DNA of 64,000 nt from Minwuia thermotolerans (GTDB lineage Bacteria; Pseudomonadota; Alphaproteobacteria; Minwuiales; Minwuiaceae), in assembly GCF_002924445.1 (NCBI RefSeq), contig NZ_PIGG01000014.1, forward strand, positions 1 to 64,000, in the 5' to 3' direction. Shown here piece by piece: positions 19,686-27,876 of the stretch. Positions within the stretch are counted from its first letter, which is position 1, and each line of letters opens with the position of its first letter. Under the pieces are notes generated by a model, which was not told where the DNA came from, made no database searches, and saw only the letters and a list, made by a program, of their open reading frames with translations. The translations under genes were made by a program, and so were the position numbers.

Positions 19686-20428
19686 CAGGCGGCGGTGGCG
19701 GGGTTGCGCCCCAGGCGCGCCGCCCGGGCCTTGCGGTAGGGCTCGGGCAGGCGAAGCTCGGTGTCCCGATGGCGGAAATGGAACCCGAGGCTGATGCGCG
19801 GCTCGTCAGTGGTGTTGTGGAAGGAGCCGTGCACGGTGTAGGTGTGCGCCACGACCGCGTCGCCGGGCTCCAGGATCATCGGCACCGGCTCGCGGAAGGC
19901 GCTCATGTCGCATTCCAGGTTCTCCAGACCGAACTCGTCGGTCGCCACCCAGTGGTACATCCGGCCCAGCCTGTGGGTGCCCGGTACGAACCAGATGCAG
20001 CCATTGTCCTCGTTCGTCGCCGTCATGGGCACGAACAGGCAGCAGACCCGGGAATCCGACAGGCCCCAGTAGACGCCGTCCTGATGCCAGTGCTTGGTAC
20101 GCACCTCGTTCGGCAGCTTGGTGAAGGCGAAGCTCTGCAGCAGTTCCGAGGGGCCGTTGAACCGTTCGATCGTGCCCTGCACCACATCGGAGCGCATCGC
20201 GTTCTCTATCGCGGCGGATTTGAGATGGATGTCCTTCTGCGACCGGTGGTTCTGGCTGACCAGACCCTCCACGTCGGCGCGGATCGCGCCCAGCGTCTCC
20301 GCCGGAACATGGCCGCGCAGGATGACATAGCCGTCACGGTTGAACGCTTCCGCGGTCGCCGCGTCCAGCCCCGGACCGGGCTCGGCGGGCACGAAGGCCT
20401 GGGGTTCGATGAAATCGTTGATTGCCAT
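19685..20428 (-). CDS. Phytanoyl-CoA dioxygenase (PhyH) family protein
   Basis: 247 residues. The 2-His-1-carboxylate iron site can be read as HWHQDGVY (His115, Asp117) and the distal VHGSFHN (His200), followed by the 2-oxoglutarate-binding Arg in EPRISLGFHF. It should be an Fe(II)/2-oxoglutarate-dependent oxygenase that hydroxylates a small molecule. It is the first gene of the minus-strand glycan run, with a 66-base gap to the next gene upstream that could hold a promoter. Hydroxylation of a sugar or lipid in the same pathway is inference from context. Confidence 0.88.
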   Translation of the reverse strand: MAINDFIEPQAFVPAEPGPGLDAATAEAFNRDGYVILRGHVPAETLGAIRADVEGLVSQNHRSQKDIHLKSAAIENAMRSDVVQGTIERFNGPSELLQSFAFTKLPNEVRTKHWHQDGVYWGLSDSRVCCLFVPMTATNEDNGCIWFVPGTHRLGRMYHWVATDEFGLENLECDMSAFREPVPMILEPGDAVVAHTYTVHGSFHNTTDEPRISLGFHFRHRDTELRLPEPYRKARAARLGRNPATAA

Positions 20429-20494
20429 GGCGGCTATCTAATCACTTTAGGCAGTGCGGGAAACCATCTTGCCGGGTCCGGAACGTCGCGGCGG

Positions 20495-21712
20495 CTATCC
20501 CACCGCCCGCTCGGCGCGGCTGAGCCGCGGCTTGGCGCGGACCAGCCAAGGCTCGGCCAGGCGGTTGACGTTGGTCAATCCCTCGAGCAGGCCCGGAACC
20601 ACCACCTCGGAGGGGCGCTTCTGGCGCGGCATCCGCCTGAGCGCGGCCGCCATGGCCGCGGCGTCGCGCTCCCCGTCGTCGGCAATCATCTGCACCAGAT
20701 CGAGTTCGGCGGCGCGCTCGGCGCGGATCGTCTGCTCCAGCCGGGGCACGCGGCGCGGCACGATGATGGCGCGCTTGTCCAGCGAGAGTATCTCGCAGAA
20801 GGTGTTGTAGCCGCCCATGGCCACCACGCCGGCGGCGCTGGCCATAAGGTTCTCGAAATGCGGATCGAAGGTGATCGCCTCGACGCGCTCCAGCTGGGCG
20901 GCGCGCTCGTGGAAGCTGGCCTGCAGTTCCGGCGGCATGAACGGGCCGAGCGCCAGCAACGCCGGATAGGGTAACAGCGGGTCGCTTTCATAGGCTTTCA
21001 GCACCCAGTCGATCAGCCCCTCGCCGTCGCCGCCGCCGCCTGTGGTCACCAGCAGGAACGGGCGCTGCGTGATCTCCGGCAGAGAGACAGACGCGGCCGT
21101 CCCGGGCCGGCGCGGCAGATAGCCGGTATAGACCATCTTGGACTGCACCTTCGGCGTCAGTTCCATCCCTTCGAGCGGATTGCAGATCTGGGGCAGGCCG
21201 TAGACCCAGATATCGTCGTAGAGATCCTCCAGCGCGGGCATGACGTTCTTGCGCTGCCATTCGGGCGCCAGCAGCTTGGGCTCGTCCATGACGTCCCGCA
21301 GGCCCAGCACAAGACGCGTGCCTCGGCTCTTCAGCATCTCCAGCGTCGCCTTGACCTCACCGCGCAGACCCAGCGGCTCCTTGTCGACAATGAAGATGTC
21401 GGGATCGAAGCTGGCCGCGGTGTGGCGGATGATCGAGGCGCGCAGATCGAGCGTGTCCTCGATGTCCATATGCAGGTTCAGCGAGGTGTACTCGCCGTTG
21501 CGCAGCTTGATGACACCCGGCACACGCACGAAGTCGACGCGCGCGCGAAAGTCGAAACTGCCGATGATCGGCGAGCCGGAGAGAATAAGAACCGACAGGT
21601 TCTTGTGGTTCTCGACCAGCGAATGCGCGATCGTCCGGCATCTGCGCAGATGACCCAGCCCGAAAGTGTCGTGACTGTAAATCAGCACGCGCGATCCACG
21701 GCTTGTAGCCAT
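20495..21712 (-). CDS. Glycosyltransferase family 28-like protein
   Basis: 405 residues. The start VLIYSHDTFGLGHLRRCRTI carries the GLGHLRR motif of MurG-like GT-B enzymes. The C-terminal part (GGGGDGEGL, AAGVVAMGGYNTFCEILSLDKRAIIVPR) matches the nucleotide-sugar site of UDP-glycosyltransferases. It is homologous in plan to the gene at 14926-16047, so the pair may be ancient paralogues framing the glycan locus. It is read away from the ABC-like operon that starts at about 21801, with a shared upstream region of 184 bases. Substrate unknown. Confidence 0.82.
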   Translation of the reverse strand: MATSRGSRVLIYSHDTFGLGHLRRCRTIAHSLVENHKNLSVLILSGSPIIGSFDFRARVDFVRVPGVIKLRNGEYTSLNLHMDIEDTLDLRASIIRHTAASFDPDIFIVDKEPLGLRGEVKATLEMLKSRGTRLVLGLRDVMDEPKLLAPEWQRKNVMPALEDLYDDIWVYGLPQICNPLEGMELTPKVQSKMVYTGYLPRRPGTAASVSLPEITQRPFLLVTTGGGGDGEGLIDWVLKAYESDPLLPYPALLALGPFMPPELQASFHERAAQLERVEAITFDPHFENLMASAAGVVAMGGYNTFCEILSLDKRAIIVPRRVPRLEQTIRAERAAELDLVQMIADDGERDAAAMAAALRRMPRQKRPSEVVVPGLLEGLTNVNRLAEPWLVRAKPRLSRAERAVG

Positions 21713-21800
21713 GCGAATCCCCGATACGCCCCAGATTTTCGCCGGACTATGCCAGATCGTTGCAAGAACCGTAAATGATCAAATTGTCGGCTGTCACAGA

Positions 21801-21829
21801 TTGTGGGTGCCTGTCCGGTCAACTAATGT
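21801..21829 (+). promoter_or_regulatory. Sigma70-like promoter for the ABC/cNMP operon
   Basis: TTGTGG (21801-21806) and TAATGT (21824-21829) are separated by exactly 17 bases and lie 68 bases before the start of the ABC-like gene. It is the best match to -35/-10 in the 184-base space between the divergent genes. Start of transcription would be near 21836. Confidence 0.5.
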
Positions 21830-21896
21830 TGCGTGGCGCGCATGGCCTGGAGGGGTACGGATGCGGGCCACTCAGCCCGCATCAGAGGGGAAGCGG

Positions 21897-24623
21897 ATGG
21901 AACGGAACGTCTTCAGCTTCATTCTGAAGTACAGCTACAAGCAGCAGATCGTGCTTGTGGCTATGGCTGTGATCAACATGCCGCTGACCCTGCTGGGCTA
22001 CACCCTTGTCGAGAACATCGTCAACGAGGGCATCCAGGGTTTCCGCAAGGTCGAGCGCGAGGTGACCAACGCCGCCGGCGAGGTCGCCACCAAGACGGAA
22101 AAGGTGCCGATCGATTTCCCCGAGGCTGTCTTCGGCATCGGCCCGGAATTCGATCAGGTCACCTTCCTGTTCATCCTTGTCGGCGTCTTCCTGGCCAACA
22201 TCCTGCTGCTGCAGGGCATCAAGTACGCGCTGAACGTCTATCGCGGCGTCACCGCCGAGCGCATGCTGCGCCGCCTGCGCTACAACCTGTTCAACCGCAT
22301 TCTCCGCTTTCCCCGCCGCACCTTCCGGAAGGTGAGCCAGGGCGAACTGATCTCCATGATCACCGCCGAGGTCGAACCGCTCGGCGGTTTTGTCGGCGAG
22401 TGCTTCTCCCTGCCGGTGATGCAGGGCGGCATCATGCTGATGTCGCTGGGCTACATGCTGATCGCGGACTGGAAGCTGGCGCTGGCGGCCGTGGCGCTGT
22501 ACCCGCTGCAGTTCTACATCATCCCGAAGCTGCAGAAGCGCGTGAACATGATGGGCAAGGAACGCGTGCGCCGCGTCCGCAAGCTGTCCGAGAAGATCGG
22601 CGAGAGCGTCACCGGCGTCACAGAGATCCACGCCAACGACACCTCCAACCTGGAACTGGCCAACTTCTCCCACCACCTGCACGGCATCTACACGGTGCGC
22701 CTCCAGATCTACATCTGGAAGTTCGTCATCAAGTTCGTGAACAACTTCATCCAGCAGCTCGGCCCGGTGATGTTCTATTCCATCGGCGGCTATCTGGTGA
22801 TCATCGGCGACCTGGATCTGGGCACGTTGTTCGCCGCGATCAGCGCGCACAAGGAGATCGGCGCGCCGTGGAAGGAGCTGCTGGGCTACTACCAGCGCCA
22901 GGCGGACGCCCGCATCAAGTACGATCAGGTGGTCGAACAGTTCCAGCCGGCCGGCCTGATGGCCGCCGACCGGCTGATGGAGGAGCCGGAGACGGTGCCG
23001 CACCTGCGGGGCGACATGAAGCTGTCCGGCGTTACCCTGACCGACGAGCAGAACAACAACCTGATCGACGGTCTTTCGGCGACGACGGCGCTGACGAAGC
23101 GGATCGCGCTGGTCGGCGGCGGCGGTTCCGGGCGCGAGGAACTGTTGCAGCTGCTCGCCCGCCTTGAGGATCCCGACCGCGGGACCATCGCCTATGGCGA
23201 GCACGACCTGTCGACCCTGCCCGAAGCCGTCACCGGGCGGCGCATATCCTTCGTCGACGGCGCGCCGGTGATCTTCAACATGAAGCTCGGCGACAACCTG
23301 TTCTACGGCCTGCGCCACCGGCCGAGGTCGGAAGACGCCTATGAGGGCGAGGAAAAGACCGAGCACGAGCGCTATCTCCGCGAGGCGCGGGCGTCGGGCA
23401 ACCTCGACTACGACCCTGCCGCCGACTGGACCGATTACGACGCCGCCGGCGCCAGCGACCTCGCGAGCCTGCGGGCCGAGGGCATCGAATCGCTGAAGGT
23501 CGTCGGGCTCGACGAGGACATCTACCAGTTCGGCCTGCGCGGGCGCATCGATCCCGACAAGCAGCCCGACGTCGCCGAGGGCATCCTGAAGGCCCGGGCG
23601 GCGCTGGAGGACCGAATGTCGGACCCCGAGGTCGCGGCGCTGATCGAGCGCTACGATCCCGAAACCTACAACACCAACGCCACGGTGGCGGAGAACCTGC
23701 TTTTCGGCACCCCGGTCGGTGACACCTTCGACGTCAAGAACCTGGCCGAACACGAGTACATCCGCGAGGTGCTGCGCAAGGTCGACATGGAACGCGAGAT
23801 GATCGCCATGGGCTATCAGGCCGCGGCGACCATGGTGGAACTGTTCTCCGACCTGCCGCCGGACCACGAACTGTTCCAGCAGTTCAGCTTCATCTCGGCC
23901 GACGACCTGCCCGAGTACCAGGCCCTGCTGGCCCAGTACAGCAAGGAGCAGATCGACGACATGCGGGAGGAGGAGAAGCTCCGCCTGATGTCCCTGCCCT
24001 TCAAGCTGATTCCGGCGCGGCATCGTCTCGGCATCATCTCGGAACCGGTGCGCGAGCGTATCCTTCAGGCGCGCAAGGCCTTCGCCGAGAACCTGCCCGA
24101 CGATCTGACGGGTTCGGTCGATTTCTTCCATCCGGACGAATACAATGCCGCCGCGAACATCCTGGACAACATCCTGTTCGGGAAGATCGCCTACGGCCAG
24201 GCGCAGGCCCAGGAAAGGGTCGGCGCGCTGATCCGTCAGCTGATGGCGGAACTTGAAATCGTCGACACGGTCGCCGAGGTCGGGCTGGAGTACGACGCCG
24301 GTATCGGCGGCTCGCGGCTTTCGGCGTCCCAGCGGCAGAGGCTGGCCCTGGCCCGCGCGGTCGTGAAGCGTCCAGACGTGATGATCCTGTCGGAGGCGAC
24401 GGCCTCGCTCGACAGCAACAGCCAGGCGCGCATCCTGGACGGACTGCTGCGGCGCTTCGAGGGCGGCGGCCTGATCTGGGGCGTGCACCGCGCCGCGATG
24501 GCCGAACGCTTCGATCACGTGATCGTCGTCAAGGGCGGCAAGGTCGTGGAGAGCGGGTCGTACGAGGAACTGAGCAAGGACGGCACCGCGCTGCGCGAGA
24601 TGATCGACAACGAGGCCGCCTGA
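21897..24623 (+). CDS. ABC-exporter-like membrane protein with degenerate, expanded nucleotide-binding domain
   Basis: 908 residues from the ATG at 21897 (AGAGGGGA ribosome site; an in-frame ATG at 21861 behind GGAGGGG is an alternative). Residues 1-350 form a type IV ABC exporter membrane domain. The nucleotide-binding domain is abnormal: Walker A reads GGGGSGREE (407-415), lacking the Lys and Ser/Thr that hold ATP phosphates. The Q-loop reads FVDGAPVIF (452-460) without Gln. The signature is LSASQRQR (808-815). Walker B reads MILSEATASLD, with Ser832 in place of Asp, though Glu833 and the H-loop His864 remain. Walker A and signature are 400 residues apart instead of about 110-130. The extra segment repeats a P-x2-[YF]-N...[DE]N[LI][LF][FY]G motif at about 457-471, 588-604 and 746-762. 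It probably does not hydrolyse ATP in the normal way. Confidence 0.85.
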   Translation: MERNVFSFILKYSYKQQIVLVAMAVINMPLTLLGYTLVENIVNEGIQGFRKVEREVTNAAGEVATKTEKVPIDFPEAVFGIGPEFDQVTFLFILVGVFLANILLLQGIKYALNVYRGVTAERMLRRLRYNLFNRILRFPRRTFRKVSQGELISMITAEVEPLGGFVGECFSLPVMQGGIMLMSLGYMLIADWKLALAAVALYPLQFYIIPKLQKRVNMMGKERVRRVRKLSEKIGESVTGVTEIHANDTSNLELANFSHHLHGIYTVRLQIYIWKFVIKFVNNFIQQLGPVMFYSIGGYLVIIGDLDLGTLFAAISAHKEIGAPWKELLGYYQRQADARIKYDQVVEQFQPAGLMAADRLMEEPETVPHLRGDMKLSGVTLTDEQNNNLIDGLSATTALTKRIALVGGGGSGREELLQLLARLEDPDRGTIAYGEHDLSTLPEAVTGRRISFVDGAPVIFNMKLGDNLFYGLRHRPRSEDAYEGEEKTEHERYLREARASGNLDYDPAADWTDYDAAGASDLASLRAEGIESLKVVGLDEDIYQFGLRGRIDPDKQPDVAEGILKARAALEDRMSDPEVAALIERYDPETYNTNATVAENLLFGTPVGDTFDVKNLAEHEYIREVLRKVDMEREMIAMGYQAAATMVELFSDLPPDHELFQQFSFISADDLPEYQALLAQYSKEQIDDMREEEKLRLMSLPFKLIPARHRLGIISEPVRERILQARKAFAENLPDDLTGSVDFFHPDEYNAAANILDNILFGKIAYGQAQAQERVGALIRQLMAELEIVDTVAEVGLEYDAGIGGSRLSASQRQRLALARAVVKRPDVMILSEATASLDSNSQARILDGLLRRFEGGGLIWGVHRAAMAERFDHVIVVKGGKVVESGSYEELSKDGTALREMIDNEAA

Positions 24624-24651
24624 GTACCGGCGTTCGGGGAGGACCGACCCT

Positions 24652-25128
24652 ATGAGCCTGAATGAAGAAGTCGAACTGCTCAGGCAGATTCCGATGTTCC
24701 AGAAGGTGGAGCAGTCGAAGCTGAAGCTGCTCGCCTTCACCTCGGAGCGCCTGGTGTTCCAGCCGGGTCAGGTGATCTGCGAACAGGGCGAACGCGGCGA
24801 CAGCATGTACGTCATCGTCGACGGCGACGCCGACGTGATCGTCAACCTGCCCGCCGGGCCGCTTACCGTGGCGCAGCTGCACAAGAACAGCTTCTTCGGC
24901 GAGATCGCGATCCTGTGCGATATTCCCCGCACGGCGACCGTCAAGGCGACCACCGAGCTGACGACGCTGCGCATCACCACGGACCTGTTCTACCGCCTGG
25001 TCGCGGAGTTCCCGCAGATGTCGATCGAGATCATGCGCGAAATCGCGGCGCGTCTGGACCGTACCACGCGGGACCTGCAGTTGACGCAGAAGGAACTCGC
25101 CGAAGTCCGCGAACATCAGGGCGGCTGA
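24652..25128 (+). CDS. Cyclic-nucleotide-binding-domain protein
   Basis: 158 residues made almost entirely of one cNMP-binding (Crp-like) fold: VFQPGQVICEQGERGDSMYVIVDGD, then the phosphate-binding cassette FFGEIAILCDIPRTATVKA. The cassette Glu and Arg that contact the ribose and cyclic phosphate are kept, so ligand binding is likely. A short helical tail (TRDLQLTQKELAEVREHQ) replaces a DNA-binding domain, so it is not a transcription factor. It begins 28 bases after the ABC-like gene and is probably its regulatory partner. Which nucleotide binds, and what it controls, is unknown. Confidence 0.88.
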   Translation: MSLNEEVELLRQIPMFQKVEQSKLKLLAFTSERLVFQPGQVICEQGERGDSMYVIVDGDADVIVNLPAGPLTVAQLHKNSFFGEIAILCDIPRTATVKATTELTTLRITTDLFYRLVAEFPQMSIEIMREIAARLDRTTRDLQLTQKELAEVREHQGG

Positions 25129-25138
25129 TTCCCGCCCC

Positions 25139-25630
25139 ATGTCCCGCCTCGATTCCTTCATCCAGCGGCTGCAGGCGCAGCGCGCCTGTCTCGACGCCGC
25201 CGCGGCCATGATCGCTGACCTGCCGGGGCCGGCGCTGGAACTCGGCCTGGGCAATGGCCGGACCTACGATCACCTCAGGACACTGCTGCCCGGGCGCCGC
25301 ATCTTCGTCTTCGAACGCGAGGTCAGGGCCCAGCCGGACTGCGTGCCGCCGGCGGCAGATCTGTTTCTGGGCGACTTCACCGAGCAACTGCCCGGCGCCA
25401 TGGCGCGCATGGGCGAACCCGCGGCCCTGGTCCATGCCGATATCGGCACCGGCGACAAGGCGGCCAGCCTGGCGCTGGCCCGTTCCATCGCCGGCGCGGT
25501 CGTCGATCTGATGCGCCCGGGCGCCGTGCTGCTTTCGGACCAGCCCTTCGAGGATCCGCGCCTGCATACCGCGCCCCTGCCCGACGGGGTGGCTGCAGGC
25601 CGCTACCACCTGTCCATCGCAACGGAGTGA
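25139..25630 (+). CDS. Small SAM-dependent methyltransferase-like protein
   Basis: 163 residues. PALELGLGNGRTYDHLR (about 31-47) is a SAM-binding motif I, followed by the acidic end of strand 2 (IFVFEREV) and AALVHADIGTGDK. The fold is short for a class I methyltransferase, with little room for a substrate-binding domain. It starts 10 bases after the cNMP-domain gene and its stop overlaps the ribosome-binding site of the following thioesterase gene, so all four plus-strand genes look like one operon. Substrate unknown. Confidence 0.75.
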   Translation: MSRLDSFIQRLQAQRACLDAAAAMIADLPGPALELGLGNGRTYDHLRTLLPGRRIFVFEREVRAQPDCVPPAADLFLGDFTEQLPGAMARMGEPAALVHADIGTGDKAASLALARSIAGAVVDLMRPGAVLLSDQPFEDPRLHTAPLPDGVAAGRYHLSIATE

Positions 25631-25632
25631 CC

Positions 25633-26103
25633 ATGACTGACGTCCAGGACCGCGCCCGGCGCGTATTGGAGATTCTCGAGCGCCGACCGCTCGCGCCGGC
25701 GACGGAACTGCTCGGGTTCAGGCCGATCGATGTCGATCCCGATCGCGGCTACGCTCGCATCGGCTATACGGCAAAGCCGGATTTCTGCAATCCGCTGGGC
25801 GTCATCCAGGGCGGCTTCCTGACCGCCATGGTCGACGAGGCTATGGCCATCGCCTGCGTTGCGATGGCGGATTTCGCCGTCTTCGTACCGACGCTGGAAC
25901 TGAAGGTGAGCTTCCTCAACGCCGGCTATCCCGGGCCGATGGAGGCCGAGGGCCAGGTGCTGCGCCTGGGCAAGTCGGTCGCCTTCCTGGAGGGCTCGCT
26001 GTTCGACGGCGACGGCAAGCTGCTGATACGCGCCTCGGCCACCGCGCGGGTCACGCGGCGCGACAGGATCGACGCCGCGAGAAAGGCCGGCCGCGGCGGC
26101 TGA
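25633..26103 (+). CDS. PaaI/hotdog-fold thioesterase
   Basis: 156 residues from the ATG at 25633, which has GGAG five bases upstream; a GTG two codons earlier overlaps the previous stop and is less likely. NPLGVIQGGFLTAMVDEAM is the hotdog thioesterase signature with the catalytic Asp/Glu region, and LELKVSFLNAGYPGPM the following strand. It should cleave acyl-CoA or a related thioester. It is the last gene of the ABC/cNMP operon and converges with the MFS gene on the other strand, 3 bases away. A second thioesterase of the same fold lies at 27345-27812. Confidence 0.87.
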   Translation: MTDVQDRARRVLEILERRPLAPATELLGFRPIDVDPDRGYARIGYTAKPDFCNPLGVIQGGFLTAMVDEAMAIACVAMADFAVFVPTLELKVSFLNAGYPGPMEAEGQVLRLGKSVAFLEGSLFDGDGKLLIRASATARVTRRDRIDAARKAGRGG

Positions 26104-26106
26104 ACC

Positions 26107-27312
26107 TCAGGCGGCGGCGGCCGGCCGGACGACCGGCCGCTCGTCGATCGGCCAGTGCACCAAGCCGGCGAGAATGCCCAGCGCGATGCTCATCCACCAG
26201 ACGATGTCGTAGGACCCGGTGGCGTCGAACAGCATGCCGCCCAGATAGGCTCCGCCGAAGGAGCCGATCTGGTGGCTGAAGAAGACGACGCCGGCCAGCA
26301 TGCCCATGTACTGGGGACCGAAAATCTGGCCCACCAGTCCCGTGGTGAGCGGCACCGTGGACAGCCACAGCACGCCGATCATGGCCGAGAAGACCAGCAC
26401 AACCTCGACGGTGGTCGGCATCAGGACCAGGAACAGGATCGCCACCGCCCGCGCGAAGTAGAGGAAACTGAGCAGGTACTTCTTGGAATAGCGGTCGCCC
26501 AGCGCGCCGGCGGCCAGGGTGCCGCCGATGTTGAAGGCCCCGACCGTCGCCAGGGCGACGCCGCCCACCCAGGGCTCCAACCCCGAATCCGCGACATAGG
26601 CCGGCAGATGCAGGCCGATGAAGGCGACATGGAATCCGCAGACGAAGAAACCGCCGATCAGCAGCCAGTAGCCGCGATGCCCGCCGGCTTCGCGGATGGC
26701 CTCGCCGAAGCTCTGGCTGGGCCCGGCGGTGTAGGCGGGGGGCCGGCCGGCGAGCGGCAGGGCCAGCGGAATGATCAGCGCAACCGCCGCCGCCATCATG
26801 ACGAGGGTGAAGACATAGCCGTAGCTGCCGATGAACAGCGGCGCGAGCGGCGAGATGGCCAGCTGCCCGGCGGAGCCGCCCATGGTGACGATCGACATCG
26901 CCAGCGTTCGGCGATGAACCGGGGTATGCCGCGCGACCGTCGCCATGCCGATGCTCATCGATGCCAGGCCCTGGGCCAGGCCGATCAGGACGCCGCCGGT
27001 CAGGTGCATCAGCAGCGGCGTCGTCGCTTCCGCCATCAGCAGCAGGCCGACGACGTAGAGCAGGCCGCCCAGCGACAGAACCCGGCCGGAGCCATAGCGG
27101 TCGGCGAGGCCGCCGGCGAAGGGCTGGGTCATCCCCCAGACGATGTTCTGGATGGCGAAGGTGAGCCCGAAGATCTCCCTGCCCCAGTCCATCTGGCTGG
27201 AGATCGGCTCAAGGAAAAGGCCGAAGGTGGATCGCATGCCCATGCCCAGGAACACGATCAGCGCCGCCGCCAAGATCATCAGCCAGAGTGGCCGCGCCGT
27301 TGCCCCCGTCAT
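26107..27312 (-). CDS. MFS transporter
   Basis: 401 residues with 12 predicted membrane segments. The first loop contains GLADRYGSGRVL, the MFS loop 2-3 signature, and GDRYSKKYLL repeats it in the second half. The start MTGATARPLWLMILAAAL and GMGMRSTFGLFLEPISSQM resemble the oxalate/formate or monocarboxylate-type MFS branch, which favours small organic acids. It may import or export an acid. It is followed upstream, with 32 bases between, by a thioesterase gene in the same direction. No regulator is nearby. Confidence 0.92.
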   Translation of the reverse strand: MTGATARPLWLMILAAALIVFLGMGMRSTFGLFLEPISSQMDWGREIFGLTFAIQNIVWGMTQPFAGGLADRYGSGRVLSLGGLLYVVGLLLMAEATTPLLMHLTGGVLIGLAQGLASMSIGMATVARHTPVHRRTLAMSIVTMGGSAGQLAISPLAPLFIGSYGYVFTLVMMAAAVALIIPLALPLAGRPPAYTAGPSQSFGEAIREAGGHRGYWLLIGGFFVCGFHVAFIGLHLPAYVADSGLEPWVGGVALATVGAFNIGGTLAAGALGDRYSKKYLLSFLYFARAVAILFLVLMPTTVEVVLVFSAMIGVLWLSTVPLTTGLVGQIFGPQYMGMLAGVVFFSHQIGSFGGAYLGGMLFDATGSYDIVWWMSIALGILAGLVHWPIDERPVVRPAAAA

Positions 27313-27344
27313 GTGCTTTTCCCCTTCGTTCGCGAACTGGCCGG

Positions 27345-27812
27345 TTATCTGTCGCGCGGCGACGGAATTTCCAGCATCAGGCAGGTCGTGGTGGCGTGCG
27401 CCAGCAGCCGGCCTTGGCTGTCAGTGATGCGGCCCTCCGCCGTTGCCGTCGTGCGGCCGACATGAATGGTCTGCCCGGTGGCGCGCACGGGGCTGCCGTC
27501 ATGGGCCATCACGCGGATATAGTTCACCTTCAGCTCCAGCGTCGTGAAGGTACGGCCCGCCGGCAGGGCCGACTGGATGGCCATGCCGGTGCACGAATCC
27601 AGCAGCGTCGCAGCATAGCCGCCGTGGACGATACCGTTGGGATTCAGATGCCGTTCGCTCGGACGGGCCTCGAAGACAGCCTTGCCGAAATCCGCTTCCA
27701 CCAGGGTGAAATCCAGGGTCCGCCCGATGCTGGCGATGTCACGTCCGCCGTCCATCATGGCGCGGATCGCCTCCAGTCCGCTCAACCCGGCGAAATTCGG
27801 CCGCTCGTTCAT
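27345..27812 (-). CDS. PaaI/hotdog-fold thioesterase
   Basis: 155 residues from the ATG at 27812; a GTG at 27830 is in frame but lacks a better ribosome site. HLNPNGIVHGGYAATLLDSCTG is the hotdog thioesterase motif, with the catalytic Asp in LLDSC. TFTTLELKVNYIRVM and GRTTATAEGRITD complete the fold. It should hydrolyse a thioester, often an aromatic or acyl-CoA. It lies next to the MFS gene. It is not closely similar to the thioesterase at 25633-26103 beyond the fold motifs. Confidence 0.88.
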   Translation of the reverse strand: MNERPNFAGLSGLEAIRAMMDGGRDIASIGRTLDFTLVEADFGKAVFEARPSERHLNPNGIVHGGYAATLLDSCTGMAIQSALPAGRTFTTLELKVNYIRVMAHDGSPVRATGQTIHVGRTTATAEGRITDSQGRLLAHATTTCLMLEIPSPRDR

Positions 27813-27876
27813 GGCGTTTCGTTCCCTCACTGCTTTACGGGAACGGAAACTGGCGCGGGCGGAGGGAAAGTCCAGA

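Noticed and set aside
21882-24740. Very long open frame (952 codons) on the minus strand antisense to the ABC-like gene
   Set aside because: It mirrors the codon pattern of the plus-strand gene in high-GC DNA, has His/Gln/Val-rich nonsense composition and no recognisable motif.
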